Source of the DNA: Trichopria drosophilae
Lineage: Eukaryota > Arthropoda > Insecta > Hymenoptera > Diapriidae
Assembly (NCBI GenBank): GCA_030407085.1
Contig: CM059587.1
Location: 22,913,001-22,977,000 of the forward strand
Direction of reading: 5' to 3'
Length of the DNA: 64,000 bases
The notes under the pieces are model-generated. The model worked only from the letters and a program-made list of their open reading frames with translations. It made no database searches and was not told where the DNA came from. Positions 23,650-35,556 of this stretch are shown in pieces. The position numbers and the translations under genes are program-made. Position 1 is the first letter of the stretch, and the number at the start of each line of letters is the position of its first letter.

Positions 23650-26614
23650 TATATGCCTTTAAAGTAACACATCGCTAAAATACCGCTGTCCTCAGTTTTT
23701 CTTGACACTTTTAGGCGACACATGAAGTTAAATATGTTTTTATTTCTTGAATTAATTATTGGTCAAGAATATTGCTGTGTTGCATACTATCTCATTTGTG
23801 AGAAAACTGGTTAAAAATTATCCGAAGAAACTGGGAACTTCACAGAATGAACAGATACGAGCAGTGGAACAATTATAAAGAAAACAATATTTATTTATAT
23901 AACAGATGAAAAATACTTAACTAAATATTACATTTCTTACGTGAACAATGGTTGTCATGAAAAAGTGGAATTGTAATTTTTGTGCATTTATGTAATATAT
24001 ATTATGTACCGTTTGAAAGAGAGGGCGTTTATGCAGCTCGATTAACTTATCGATTTAATAATCGATCAAAGACAAATTTCATAACTTCGTGATAAGAATA
24101 AACCAAAAACACTAAATAAATAGATACGTAATTAAACTAAAGTTCCCGAACTACAGGGAAATTAACGAAATTATAACCTTTGGTGAAAAACATTATTTTC
24201 CTCTCACAACAGTCAAACAATTTCCTAGCAAGTGTAGAAAGTAGTAACGCTGCAGTCAAAGATATTGTCACTGAGGAGGGACAGATCTTCACCGACAGAA
24301 AGAACCCTATTAGGAAAGACAAATATATATATATATATAATTGTTCATCGACCTGCATAAACGCCTTTTATTTTAAACGATATAATTATTATCAGCGGTC
24401 GCATTTAAAATAAACATAAACGTTAAGTAATATGTACTTTAAAATGTAAACACAAAATTTGGTTATATGGATTTCGACATTCAGAAAATATATCTATATT
24501 TACCAAACTAATTCATTTGAGGTTTCTTAGATATTATTGGACGCGAATTAAAATTTTGTTTAACAAAACATACTTTTCGTAACACTTCAAAAAATGCTGA
24601 TTCTATTTAAAATTTTATTTTTTTTTAAGACTATTAACAATCATTTCACATTTTTATGTTAAATGTTAATTTTTAAGATACATTTAATTCAAAATATTCG
24701 AAAATAATTTATCATCGTTTCGTTACAAGTGAGATAGTATTTGCCTACAAGGGTATGCAAATAATTGGGACAAAAAGTAAATTACAACTACGTTTAGTAT
24801 TAAAATGCTTTCGCATTTCTCTCAGTGTACTCTTAACGCTTTTTAGACCACAGGGGACACTATATTAGTATGTTATTAGATAATTGTTAAGTTTAAAGCT
24901 ATTAGCAATATACTTAAATTAATAAAAAAATTTTTAACAAATGCAGGAAAAATGTGTGTTTGTCACCATAAACTGTTTAAACGTAATGGCTATAATGTAC
25001 AGTTAAATAACTCTTTGTGCTTATGCAGTACAGACAAAAAGAATTAGAATACCTATTTATATATATTAACCCTTTAATGTCAAAACGTGCAAAATTTGCA
25101 AACGGCATTCAGCGGGATGGTACTTGCAGAATAAAAATGTAAAAAAATCGAGATAATCATATCCTACTATTTTTGGTGTCGCTTTTTCGAATGGAGTGGG
25201 CAACATTTTTTGAAAAGTGAACTTTCTTTCATTTTAGATTTTCTCAGTTTACCTGTAAATAGTTAAATCGTTTCCAAGAAATACCTTTCAATTATCTAAA
25301 ATTATCTATATATATTGTATTCATTCGTAGGTCGTTTCAATGAATATAAAAAATACAAGTTAAGATAACTTCTAAGATTTTAATGGCTTTTTCCTACAAT
25401 TTATATTACAAAATGAATATACTCGAGCGAAAAATTTCATTCATTTACTAGGACTTTTCCACACCAAGTAGGGAATTTTTACCTCCAACAGCAAGGGAAA
25501 TAATTCCCATACAATCTTTTTACTCAAAAATAGAATAAAATTCACGCAATTTAAGACTGACGATCGCTAAAATAATTTAATTTTATTCGGTTAGGAAACA
25601 TAACTTATGAAATTAACAAATTAAGTTATTTTCAATAATTGTGGTAATGTGTGGTGAGGAAAAATGGGAGTTGTGGTGGTGGATTTGACACATAAATTAA
25701 TCACGCTCACGTTGATTAAACTCAGAGTAGATTTCAACTTCCGGGTAATCCAGCAAGAATTCAACGGCTACCTGATTTCAGTGTGTCCATGCGTATGTAA
25801 ACAAGTACACTTGAAATAGCGTGTGATCCTGTGATTATCGTACCAATGTAATACGATTAGGATGCGACAAGCTCTCATTATTCTTCAAAGAGGCACTCCA
25901 CGGGACAGCCAATGAATGTCTTGAAATGAATTGTCATTGACACTGACAATGATCCATGATTCGGTACCTGTTCAAAATGTGAATTAAGTGATAAATTAGA
26001 CCAGCAGATAAAAAATTTATAAATTTAAAATACCTACATCTCTTATAGTTGTGAACATCTATTCTTTTACGGTCATTTATTCTTTATAATGCCGTTATAA
26101 ATTATCGTTTGTGTGATACTTCTGAAACAAATAATTATTTATCGTGATTCCAGAGTGATTAAAATATGTCAAGATAGTCGAATGGCAGCAACTGCAGAAC
26201 AACTTTTATTGCAATCGCTCATTAGATCTCGTATTTTCTAAATAATCATAAATCTTAACAAATTGTTTTTTATATAATTGTACATTTTATAGTTTTAACA
26301 GACATTTAGATACTGATATACTAATAGACATTATCAGTGAAGTGTATGCCCAGAAACAATATATTCTGTGAAAATTACCGACAAGGTGAGGATATCAGGG
26401 AATTTTGGAGATAATATCTAAAAGAAAACCTTCATCTTCTGTGTAAGTTTAGTACGAGTCTTCAAACTTTTTTGATTTCCTTCAGAACATTAGAGTAATC
26501 TTTACATACACTTTTTTCGTGTACAGACCAATTTCTGACTGGTTCTTGTAAGTTGTAATGGGAATATCGCAATCGCATAACTGTAAAATTGTCATACATT
26601 TTAGATTGGCGTAC
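23650..26614. other. gene-poor AT-rich stretch
   Basis: It contains the 3' flank of the last protease homologue. A TTAACCCTTTAATG near 25068-25081 resembles a piggyBac-type left end, but I found no matching right end. Nothing else is supported apart from the weak exon at 25697-25771. Confidence 0.35.
25697..25771 (-). other. weak candidate terminal exon, 24 codons
   Basis: On the minus strand an acceptor (CTGAAATCAG) is followed by 24 open codons and a stop; the peptide VAVEFLLDYPEVEIYSEFNQ is acidic and coding-like. It could be a 3' exon of the membrane gene whose exon is at 26615-26798, but the phase does not match directly, so an intermediate exon would be needed. Confidence 0.2.
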
Positions 26615-26798
26615 CTTCAGTTTGTGTAAAAATGATAGTTAACAATATCACAACAACGAAAACAAGTCCTGAAATCACAATCACCCAACGTTTTTGTATT
26701 TCGCACCACATGTTTTTTTTCCAGAATATCCTCGTTATACGAAAGGTCAGAGACGAATAGATATCGTTGACAGTCTGTATTGCAAGAATCGGAAACAT
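26615..26798 (-). CDS. membrane-anchor exon of a putative type II membrane protein (partial)
   Basis: An ATG at 26798 opens a short cytoplasmic segment (TFRITRIFWKKN) followed by one strong membrane helix (WVIVISGLVFVVVILLTIIF). The exon ends TQTE plus one base at a GT donor (26614-26613). The layout matches the exon at 36201-36351: a TF..TRIF motif, then a W.I.VI.GL.FV helix, then a phase-1 donor a few residues after the helix. That agreement in sequence and phase argues for a real paralogous pair. I found no convincing next exon downstream on the minus strand and do not recognise the family. Confidence 0.4.
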
Positions 26799-27309
26799 AT
26801 CATTATCTATCGATGCGACTCCACAGTAAGGAGTCGAATTGCAAATTTACTGATAAAGTATTTATACCTATCTTGTGTACTGATTATAGGCGTTTAGACA
26901 AAAATAAAGTCGTTGAAAGACGTTTTGAAAGTTGCTGACAAATAAATTTTCTATAACCGAAGAAACTTTATTCAGGAAGCAAAATTTAAATATTTTTAAA
27001 TCTGGTTATACACTATTAGTAGTGTGAAATTATAAATAAAGTCGGATAATCGATATCGCTAAATTATCTCATACAGCTATGACCTCATTGTTTGTAGATA
27101 ATAAATATTTTTTATTCATTAAACCTGATTCAATGAAATAAAAATTAATATTGTTTGTGGGTTTCTTAATTTCTATGAAAAACGTCAAAAAGTATGACAA
27201 AAGGGCGTAAAGTAAGAGGCTTACCATTCCTTTTGCGATTGCATATTGCTAATTGGCATATAATACTGTAATCAAATAATTTATTGAATTTATTAAATTA
27301 ATATTATTT

Positions 27310-27810
27310 GGAGGATCCCGGAGTAATCTTCCCAAAAAAATTCCTCCCTGGAAAATTCCTCCCAGAAATTTCGCCCTCCGGAATAAAACTCTCCCGCAAT
27401 TTCCCTTCTTGAAAATGACTCCTTCAAAAATTTACCCCCCTAGAAAACAGCCCCTCCGGAAAAAAAAAGAAAACCACGTTTTATCATTCCCCCAGAAAAT
27501 TCTAATCATATATATTGCTCAATTTACGCGCTAGTTAATAGTTGACTCAAGCACAGGAAGTATCAAAATGCCTCTCGACATTATCAAATCGAATCGATAT
27601 TAATACTAAATGGATATATGTTTAATAAACATCAAGAAACGACCACCAAAGTGATCTGGCGATGCATTAAGTGCCGAAGTAAACCCGGAGGGGCTATTTT
27701 CTGGGGGGTAAATTTCCAAGAGGGTTATTTTCTAGAAGGGAATTTTCCGAGGAGTGTTATTCCGGAGGGGGAAATTTCCGGGGGAAAATTTCCGAGGAGG
27801 AATTTTCAGG
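27310..27810. repeat. mirror-oriented degenerate minisatellite
   Basis: About 27310-27485 is made of short units of the form CC(C/T)(G/A)GAAAATTCCTCC. About 27685-27810 is made of their reverse complement (GGGAATTTTCCGAGGAG). The unit is roughly 15-18 bp with variable spacing. About 200 bp of unrelated sequence separates the halves. The 81-codon ORF across the right half is only a translation of the repeat. Confidence 0.55.
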
Positions 27811-28290
27811 AGACCAAAATGTCGGTCACCTTATTTGGAATTAAAGTTTTAATAATATATTAGAAATCTAATTAGGATAATTAGAAAATACGGAACACAA
27901 ACATAAAATGACTTTCTTCTACTATCTGTTGGAAACTGTCCAGAAATCGGCAAAGCCAAATGCGTTTCTGGTCAGCCTCATGCCCAACATCTGGAGAAAA
28001 AGAGCATCGAAGAGGCGGTCCCTAGCAGGCCTGATTTATTCCTAACTGCTATATGCTGCTTCCACAGATGAGATACAATTTGATGAGATAAGACGAGATA
28101 TATTCCCCCTCTCTAAACGCATTTTTTGCACTTAATTTTCAGCCTATTATTGAAATAATATATCTACCGAAGCCACTTGGAACTAAATATGTCGGACCAC
28201 CACCCTATCTTTTTTGCTACAGTCCATAAACAAATATCGGTATGATTTTTTTATATAACAAAAAGCTGTTATTAAACGGACGCGTATTAA

Positions 28291-28713
28291 GGAGGTTCAC
28301 CAGGTCAAAGAATTAACATTGAAAATTTAACGAAAAAATTATACAATGAAAGAAATTAATGCCTGCAAAGTTTCAAGCCCCTAGGTACCTTCAGAGCAGA
28401 GAAATTAATAAAAATGTTCACGATTCTTTAACATTGAGTTTTATGGGAACATGTATATATTCATGAAATTCGTATTGAATTAACATTGAGTTTTTCGTAA
28501 AATTTATACTACTGATAAAAAAATTTGTGAGATTTTATTTGCAGAAAGAAAAATGTCTCTTCCTACCTTTAGAGACAAGAAATAAAATAAACAGATAGCT
28601 AAAAGGGTCATTTTTTGTTATGTTGACGGACGGCAACGTCTTAGGAAGCATACCACCGAAGTCATATTGGCGTCCGTTCCATATTTGACTCGATAGGTAC
28701 CTGGTGAACCTCC
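28291..28713. mobile_element. TTAA-specific MITE no. 1 (423 bp)
   Basis: The ends GGAGGTTCACCAGGT and ACCTGGTGAACCTCC are perfect 15-bp inverted repeats flanked by TTAA at 28287-28290 and 28714-28717. TTAA duplication is shared by piggyBac and Kolobok superfamilies; the GGAGG start does not fit piggyBac's CCCTTT end, so a Kolobok-like origin is possible. No transposase is encoded. Confidence 0.7.
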
Positions 28714-28717
28714 TTAA

Positions 28718-29235
28718 GGACGTTCTCCAGCGAGAAAGAGATAGAGTTAATAAGCTTATCTCACTCGCTCTCTTATATGCGAAGAAGTGCAAAATCAAAA
28801 CTACTGCGTTGGTTTTTAATAACTTTTGTTATTGCAACTTTTGTTTTCGAATGTAATGTCCTCGATTTAGACCGTTTTAGAAAACAAAAAAAAAATTTCC
28901 GTTCAGTAGCAAATTTTACACAATGGTAATTCTAAAATTAATTCGGTAAGCCATCTCGGAATTTCACCACAACATTCCTAATACTATTCCGAAACATATT
29001 TTAGTTTTTTAAAGGATTCTGTAGATTATTTGTTTCGAAATTCTAAATAATTACCCGCGAAACCGCGGTTCCCTATACCGCCCATACAAAAACTTGCAAC
29101 TTTAACATTTAATTTCTCAGAATTTATCGCGGATTGCTATACTGAATTTTTAATCAGTGATAAAGCATCTCGAAATAAACGTTTAAGCAACGTTTCAGGC
29201 AAATCAGTAGTTTTTCATTTTCTCCGGGAACGTCC
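28718..29235. mobile_element. TTAA-specific MITE no. 2 (518 bp), directly abutting no. 1
   Basis: The left end GGACGTTCTCCAGCGAGAAA and the reverse complement of the right end (GGACGTTCCCGGAGAAAATG) are imperfect inverted repeats. The flanks are TTAA at 28714-28717, shared with element no. 1, and 29236-29239. Both families start GGA(G/C)GTTC, so the same transposase may have moved both. Confidence 0.68.
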
Positions 29236-29413
29236 TTAAGAAATAACCGATTCCTCACAGGGTCGAAGTTGCTGAGCGAGCGAAGCGAGCGAGGCACCAC
29301 ACCAACACTAGTCCTTTTTTTAAACAAGTTTTGACTAGTAAATGAATAACGTCATTTTGTTTGATAAACTATTTATTTTTGAAAATACAGCGTCAGTTAA
29401 CTTCCCTAAGTGA

Positions 29414-32400
29414 TTATAAATTGCGCAAAACGTATTGTAGTCGATGCAGCATTTGGAGAATATACGGTGTATTTTCAGTAAAATTTCGTTTGGAATTATA
29501 TAATCTTGTACTGAAAAACGTTGCGTTAGCACCACTTTCCGTATTATTTACAAGAGAGCCGACTGGGTAAATAATATCATCGTCGTCATCAGCACCGCCC
29601 ATTGGAACTGAAATCATTTAGTTATATTTGTTTGATTAAATTACATAAATTGAGATAAAAAATTATGTCTAAACATAGATGATACATGTGTGCTAGATGA
29701 CGAAAATGGCCTTTCACGTTTATAACTAATTATTGAACGAAAATATGATTCCAATTAATAAACAACATCAATCGCGTATAAGATATTTATCGGAGACGAG
29801 ACACGAATGGCCCAGAACATTTTCATGTAGGACAAATTAAATATCAATATTAACTAACTAATTTAAAAGAATTTTAAGCACATTCGCATAAAAATCATTC
29901 TTAATGTTTAATTAATTAAGTTTTTATAGTACTCCCTGCTCGCTTTTTTATTCTTGGTCTTTAATTATTATTTCGTATTTCCTTTATTTGATTGTCGTTT
30001 TCTGATTCAATCGATGTGTTTTCAATCATATTCAATCACTTTAATTAGTATGATTTTGACTTTATTCATTTGTATTAATTTCTGGATTAAAAATTGGTAT
30101 TTCTTATTTTAATGATTCAATCATACATTACATTATACAGCTGCCGGAGTAAATGCGAATAAAATAAAGAAAAACGGAATAAAATAATCGTTTTAAACAA
30201 CTATAGACACTTTACATCCTTCTTAAATAATATTCTAATTAATTAAATATTCGATTAAAGTGAAAGTGGACACTCATGTATAAAGAGAAGAAGTTATGCG
30301 AAAGTTATAATTACAGAAGAGTTGAAAAAATATTTGTTATATCTTTATATATCACGTGTGAAATAATGATCTACATCGAGTGTGATTGTTGGCGTTGCTT
30401 CGCTCGGACCAGAAACTTGTCGAAGCTTGCTAATTGCGCCAATAATATATAATATACCATTACAGATTGAATCAATAGTATGTAATTTTAATAAACGCGT
30501 TGTGAGTTGTGATGTGATGCTGTAGAATAACACACTCTCATTATTCACACCGGTATTTGGCTATGAGTGGTGATGTTAGACGTGATAAGACAACTTGTGT
30601 ACTGCACTTCAACTGATATGATGAAAGGACAAATAAACAACTTTAATCGAATAAAAGGATAATCGCAGTGTAAAAAATTTCCTACAAATGAAAATAATCT
30701 TATTAGGCAAATCAAAGTACTCGAGAATATCATTTCCTTAATTCATAAAATTATTGGTTCCATATAAATATTTATAGAGCTAGAAATAGTTCAAATATTA
30801 AAAAGGTATGAACAAGTGTTTTCATTTATGTTTTATACAACACAGGTATCTGCTTTAAAATCACATTTTTAAACAGATAACGGTGCCAGCAGTAGCTCAT
30901 TATTGCATAGCTATCTGTAATTGATTTCTGTTCTAATTTGATGGCAATTAACATCAATTTGTATACAACAGAGAGGTATATAAAGAGGGAGGCGAACAAA
31001 GTAGAGGAGAAAATGTTAGAGGATCTAGATCGTGTCCAGAATACAATAGGGTAATGGGAATAACAATCAGAGCACATTTTAAAGTAAAAGAAAGGAGGGG
31101 AAAAGGTTAGAGAGGATGGCAAGATGGCGGGGCGGAAAGGAAGTAAGAGTGTACATTCAACTACATTAATTCTATCACCAACATTGTTATATTTGTGTTT
31201 ACCTATACATCTTTAGGTGATGAATAAAGATAATTGAGCAGTGTTGGTGAGAGAATTAATGTCGATAAGTATACTAATTATAATAAAGAAGGGCGGAAAT
31301 TTATACCATATGCAACAAGATAAACTGAAGCAAGAATGTCGGGCCAACATAAAATAAGAATATATATATATATATATATGGGGCATTCCACGTCAAGTGG
31401 GCCACCTCGTCCCCCCAAAATTTCTGCGCACCAAAACCCGTTTCAAAAAAACCAAAAAATAGTTAAAGGAGTATACTTTCGAATGCTGAGTGGCCTATTC
31501 AAAAATTCAAAATGGCGTCCCGACCCCAGGCCGAAATAGACGAAAATAATTGATTTGTTTTCTAAAAGTCATGCTTAAAATATATGAAAACGTACATATA
31601 ACGATATTCTATGGGGAAAATTGTTTGTTTGTTTCCAAACTTCAAACTCGTGTATTACTTTTTTTCGAAATTCAAAATAACGGCCCACCCCAGACCAAAA
31701 AGGGATAAATAATTGATTTTCACGATAATTTGTCGCTAGAAAGGCTTGGCAATGTGAATAAAAAATTAATTTCGTGGCAAAAATTGTTTGTTCGTCAATC
31801 CACTTTATAACGGTGCATTATTCTATTGAAAATTCAAAATGGCGACGCCACAAATATTCGAGATAAAGGAAAATAATAAAATTATTTGCCAATCTCATGA
31901 TCCAAATAGTGTGTCTACTTACTAAAATAAAATTCGTGCATTATTTTTTTGAAAATTCAAAATGGCGCCCCAACCCTAGACCGAAATAGACGAAAAGAAT
32001 TTTTTCCAAAATTATGCTTGAAATATATGACAACGTACTTATAACGATTTATTCCATTGGAAAATTTGTTTGTTTCCGAACTTCATATTCGTGTATTACT
32101 TTTTTTCGAAATTCAAAATTTTCACAAACCAAAAATGGGAAAATAATTGATTTTCGCGCTAATTTGTCGACGACTTGACAATGTGAATAAAAAAAGTGAT
32201 TTCATGGTACAACCTCTTTACGTTGACGTATTATTTTATTGAAAATTTAATATGGCTTTGCGTCTCACATTCGAGATGTAGAAAAAAGCTTTCGTTTGTC
32301 AAAAAGTGTGTAGTTACCTGGTTAATTGGTGTGATCCTGTTTTTAATTCTCAATGTGGCCCACCCTGAATGGCGAACAAATTCGAAATGATGTAGCGATA

Positions 32401-35400
32401 AAAATAGAAATTTTTAACGATGACAAGTTGTATTAAAGTTTATAAAACAAGTAAAAAATGGTTTTCTTTTTCATGGTGGATATATTTTTCTCTTCTCCAT
32501 ACACATCTTTGTTTCTTATACTAAATGGAAAAAGTAACAAATTCATCAGCTGCTGAATATCTTCTTAAAAATAATGTTTGACCATTTAAGAAAGTAATCG
32601 AATGTTGCTTTTGGATTTGTGGTACAGCTAACGCTTTATCTAATCGAGGTCGGAGCTTTCTTTTCATTTTCTCGTGGTCTGCCTTACTATAAAAAAATAC
32701 AAATAATGACGTAAATTTCTTGAGAGCCCAGTTGTAAAGCGCTGATGGTGTTAATATTGCATCAGTTGATTTTGCTATCAAACTCGCTCTTCGAGCTTCC
32801 CGTTTGAATGTTGCTCCGATTCCGTCGCAAGCATTTTTACCATGCGCTGTAGCATGATAATGCCATTCGGCTGGAATGCCGAAGTCAGCTTCGTGTTGTA
32901 TCAGATTGCTTACTGCATACTTATTCTTGAAATGCTGTTTAGCACCGTCGCTGAAGTAAATTATCTTCTTTACGTCTACACATTTCTTCAATTCAGGAAT
33001 CAAAAGTGTCTGGATATGGTAAACAGCGGCTGTATCGTGTTGAGTGCTGTCTGACAGAAACACTAAACTTCGATGTCGTATGTCATTTCCTACTTTGTAA
33101 TAATATACGACTGTAAATACGGTGCACTGGTCATTATTATAATGAAACGCCTGCACTGCTTCTTGTGCAACATACTTGTAGTTTTCGGAAAAGTCTAATG
33201 TAACAAGTACTTCGCCATCACTTAAATTTTTTTTACAATTTTGAAAATACTCTGACTGATGTTTTGAAATAAACGAATGAGGTTTCAACACTTTTAGCCG
33301 ATGAAGTAAATCTTCTACAAATTCTTCAGACGGAAGTAATGTGTTTAATGTTGATCTGTCGGTTGATGTCCACGTACTAAAATTCACGTGAGTTATACTG
33401 TTTCGTTCTAAAAGTTGTAATAGAATTTCGGATAATTCAACAGATCCTGGACATTTTGTGCATTCATCTAGATAACACGCAGTAGTTGGTTCTTCGCACA
33501 TCATTTGTAACAAACAATCTTTGTAAGTAATCACGGGTTTTTTTGATGTTTCAATCGATGTCTGGCTACGAATAGCTTCTAGCATCAATTTACAATTTTG
33601 ATGAATTGTACAAACGCAAACACAATGTGTCCCAGAAGACCCTGGAAGAATGCATTGTTTCGGGCGCAACTGTGCAAATTTACTGAAACCTATCTTGACA
33701 TCGGGATATGACTCTTTAAACGTATTGTAAAATCCTCTTAAATCCGAATATAGGTGACGCTTTTGCTTTAAATGACGCTCGCCGTTGATTTTAACTGAAA
33801 TCACGTCTTTCATCCCTGGCATTAATTTACCGTTCCGATCACTTTCATAAAATTCAGTTACTAATTCAACGGTTTCTTTTGCCATGGTTTTACCCTGTTT
33901 TGCCGTTGTCGATGGTAAAACTCCTTGAGCTTCTTTCAATGCCTTTGTATTTGAAGCTTTTTGCCTTGAACAATTATATTCTCGAGCGATTTTTCTTGCA
34001 CTCCACGATGATGGTAATATAGTTAAAATCCTTAGCTGCTCAGGATTATTAGATATTAATGATGAAAATTTTTCTTTTAACCCGTTTACCATTTCTTTAA
34101 ATTCTATTTCTCGTTGTGAACACATTGTATCTTCAATAGTAACAGTAGATGCGCATGAAACATCGCTATCATAGTCTGTCGGATCTTCGTTTCCGTCTTC
34201 TGTAACGTCCATTAAATTATCAAAGTTTTCTTCTCGCGAATTTTCATTCAGACGTGGATCTTTAAATCGGCGACATTCCCAACAAATTCTAACTTTTGTA
34301 GAAAGGCCACGAAATTTTTCACGTAATTTTTTTGAAAACGGTCGCAAGTCTTTGCCTTTATGCGACTCTCGATTATAAGGATTGCAGCATCGATAACTGT
34401 GAACATTTTGATCATCAGCCATACTATTTTTCACACTGATTTTTCACACACAATAGCAACTATTTTTCTTTTTTATTATCTAATTAGTTTTCAACTAATT
34501 GTCTTACAAAGTTGAACTCGCGGCGAAAACTGCGTTACTAGATTTGTTCCGCGCTACTAAAATTTATAAGAAAATTTAGACATTTTCAAAACGATGTTTT
34601 GAGTTGGACATTCCGTTTATTACTATTATATTTTCGAAAACTACCATTCTTATTGTATTAGTTTTGACTCTTTTGTAAAGGTTCAAAGGACATACATTCA
34701 CAATAACAGTGGAAATTACAATATTTTTGTATTCGATGGAATAGATTGTTGAACACATGTCTCTCCGTGTAAAAAGAAAAATATTCGATTATATAAGAAC
34801 GATAGATAGAAAGGTCCCTTTTTCTTCGATTAATACTTAAAGTTTAATGCTTTTAAAGCTTTGTATCATTTTTACGTAAAACGTATTGCGCATTAAAAAT
34901 GTGGATTAATAAGACAAAAAATTATAAAGTACACAAACTTATCTATTTTAAATTATTTTTTATCAAAGAAATGATACATCACGTGTAATTATTTTTATCA
35001 GACAGTACTTACCAGGTAGACGTAACGTAAAAAATTGAGCCAATCAGAAAATTAAAAAAAAATTAGCCTTACAATTTATGCTTACCACGAAATTACTTTT
35101 TTATTCACATTGTCAAGCTGTTTCAGCGACAAATTAGCGCGAAAATCAATTATTTATCCCTTTTTGGTCTGGGGTGGGCCGCCATTTTTGAATTTCGAAA
35201 AAAGTAATACACGAATATGAAGTTCGGAAACAAACAATTTTTCCCATGGAATAAATCGTTATAAGTACGTTGTCATATATTTCAAGCATAATTTTGGAAA
35301 AAATTCAATTATTTTCGTCTATTTCGGCCTGGGGTCGGGACGCCATTTTGAATTTTTGAATAGGCCACTCAGCATTCGAAAGTATACTCCTTTAACTATT

Positions 35401-35476
35401 TTTTGGGTTTTTTGAAACGGGGTTTGGTGCGCAGGAATTTTGGGGGGACGAGGTGGCCCACTTGACGTGGAATGCC

Positions 35477-35556
<80 letters not shown>

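Larger units (their letters stand above)
31380..35478 (-). mobile_element. 4.1 kb DNA transposon with intact transposase-like ORF
   Basis: The element is bounded by inverted termini GGGGCATTCCACGTCAAGTG and the reverse complement (left start 31380, right end 35478). Both flanks are (TA)n, so it inserted into a TA microsatellite and the target duplication cannot be separated from the repeat. The inverted arms extend about 400 bp inward. The left arm additionally holds a diverged second copy of the arm sequence (from about 31955), making the ends asymmetric. The single ORF (32521-34422, minus) is uninterrupted and the outer termini are nearly identical, which suggests recent activity. Confidence 0.8.

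Noticed and set aside
24137..24413. Complementary ORFs of 73 and 77 codons, one with a possible acceptor
   Set aside because: The peptides show no relation to the glycosylated exon at 29414-29607, and the TA-repeat segment (IYIYIY) is a low-complexity artefact.
25068..25900. A second piggyBac-type element starting TTAACCCTTTAATG
   Set aside because: No inverted GGGTTAA end could be found within 1 kb.
27618..27863. A Gly/Phe/Pro-rich 81-codon protein
   Set aside because: It is simply the translated minisatellite unit.
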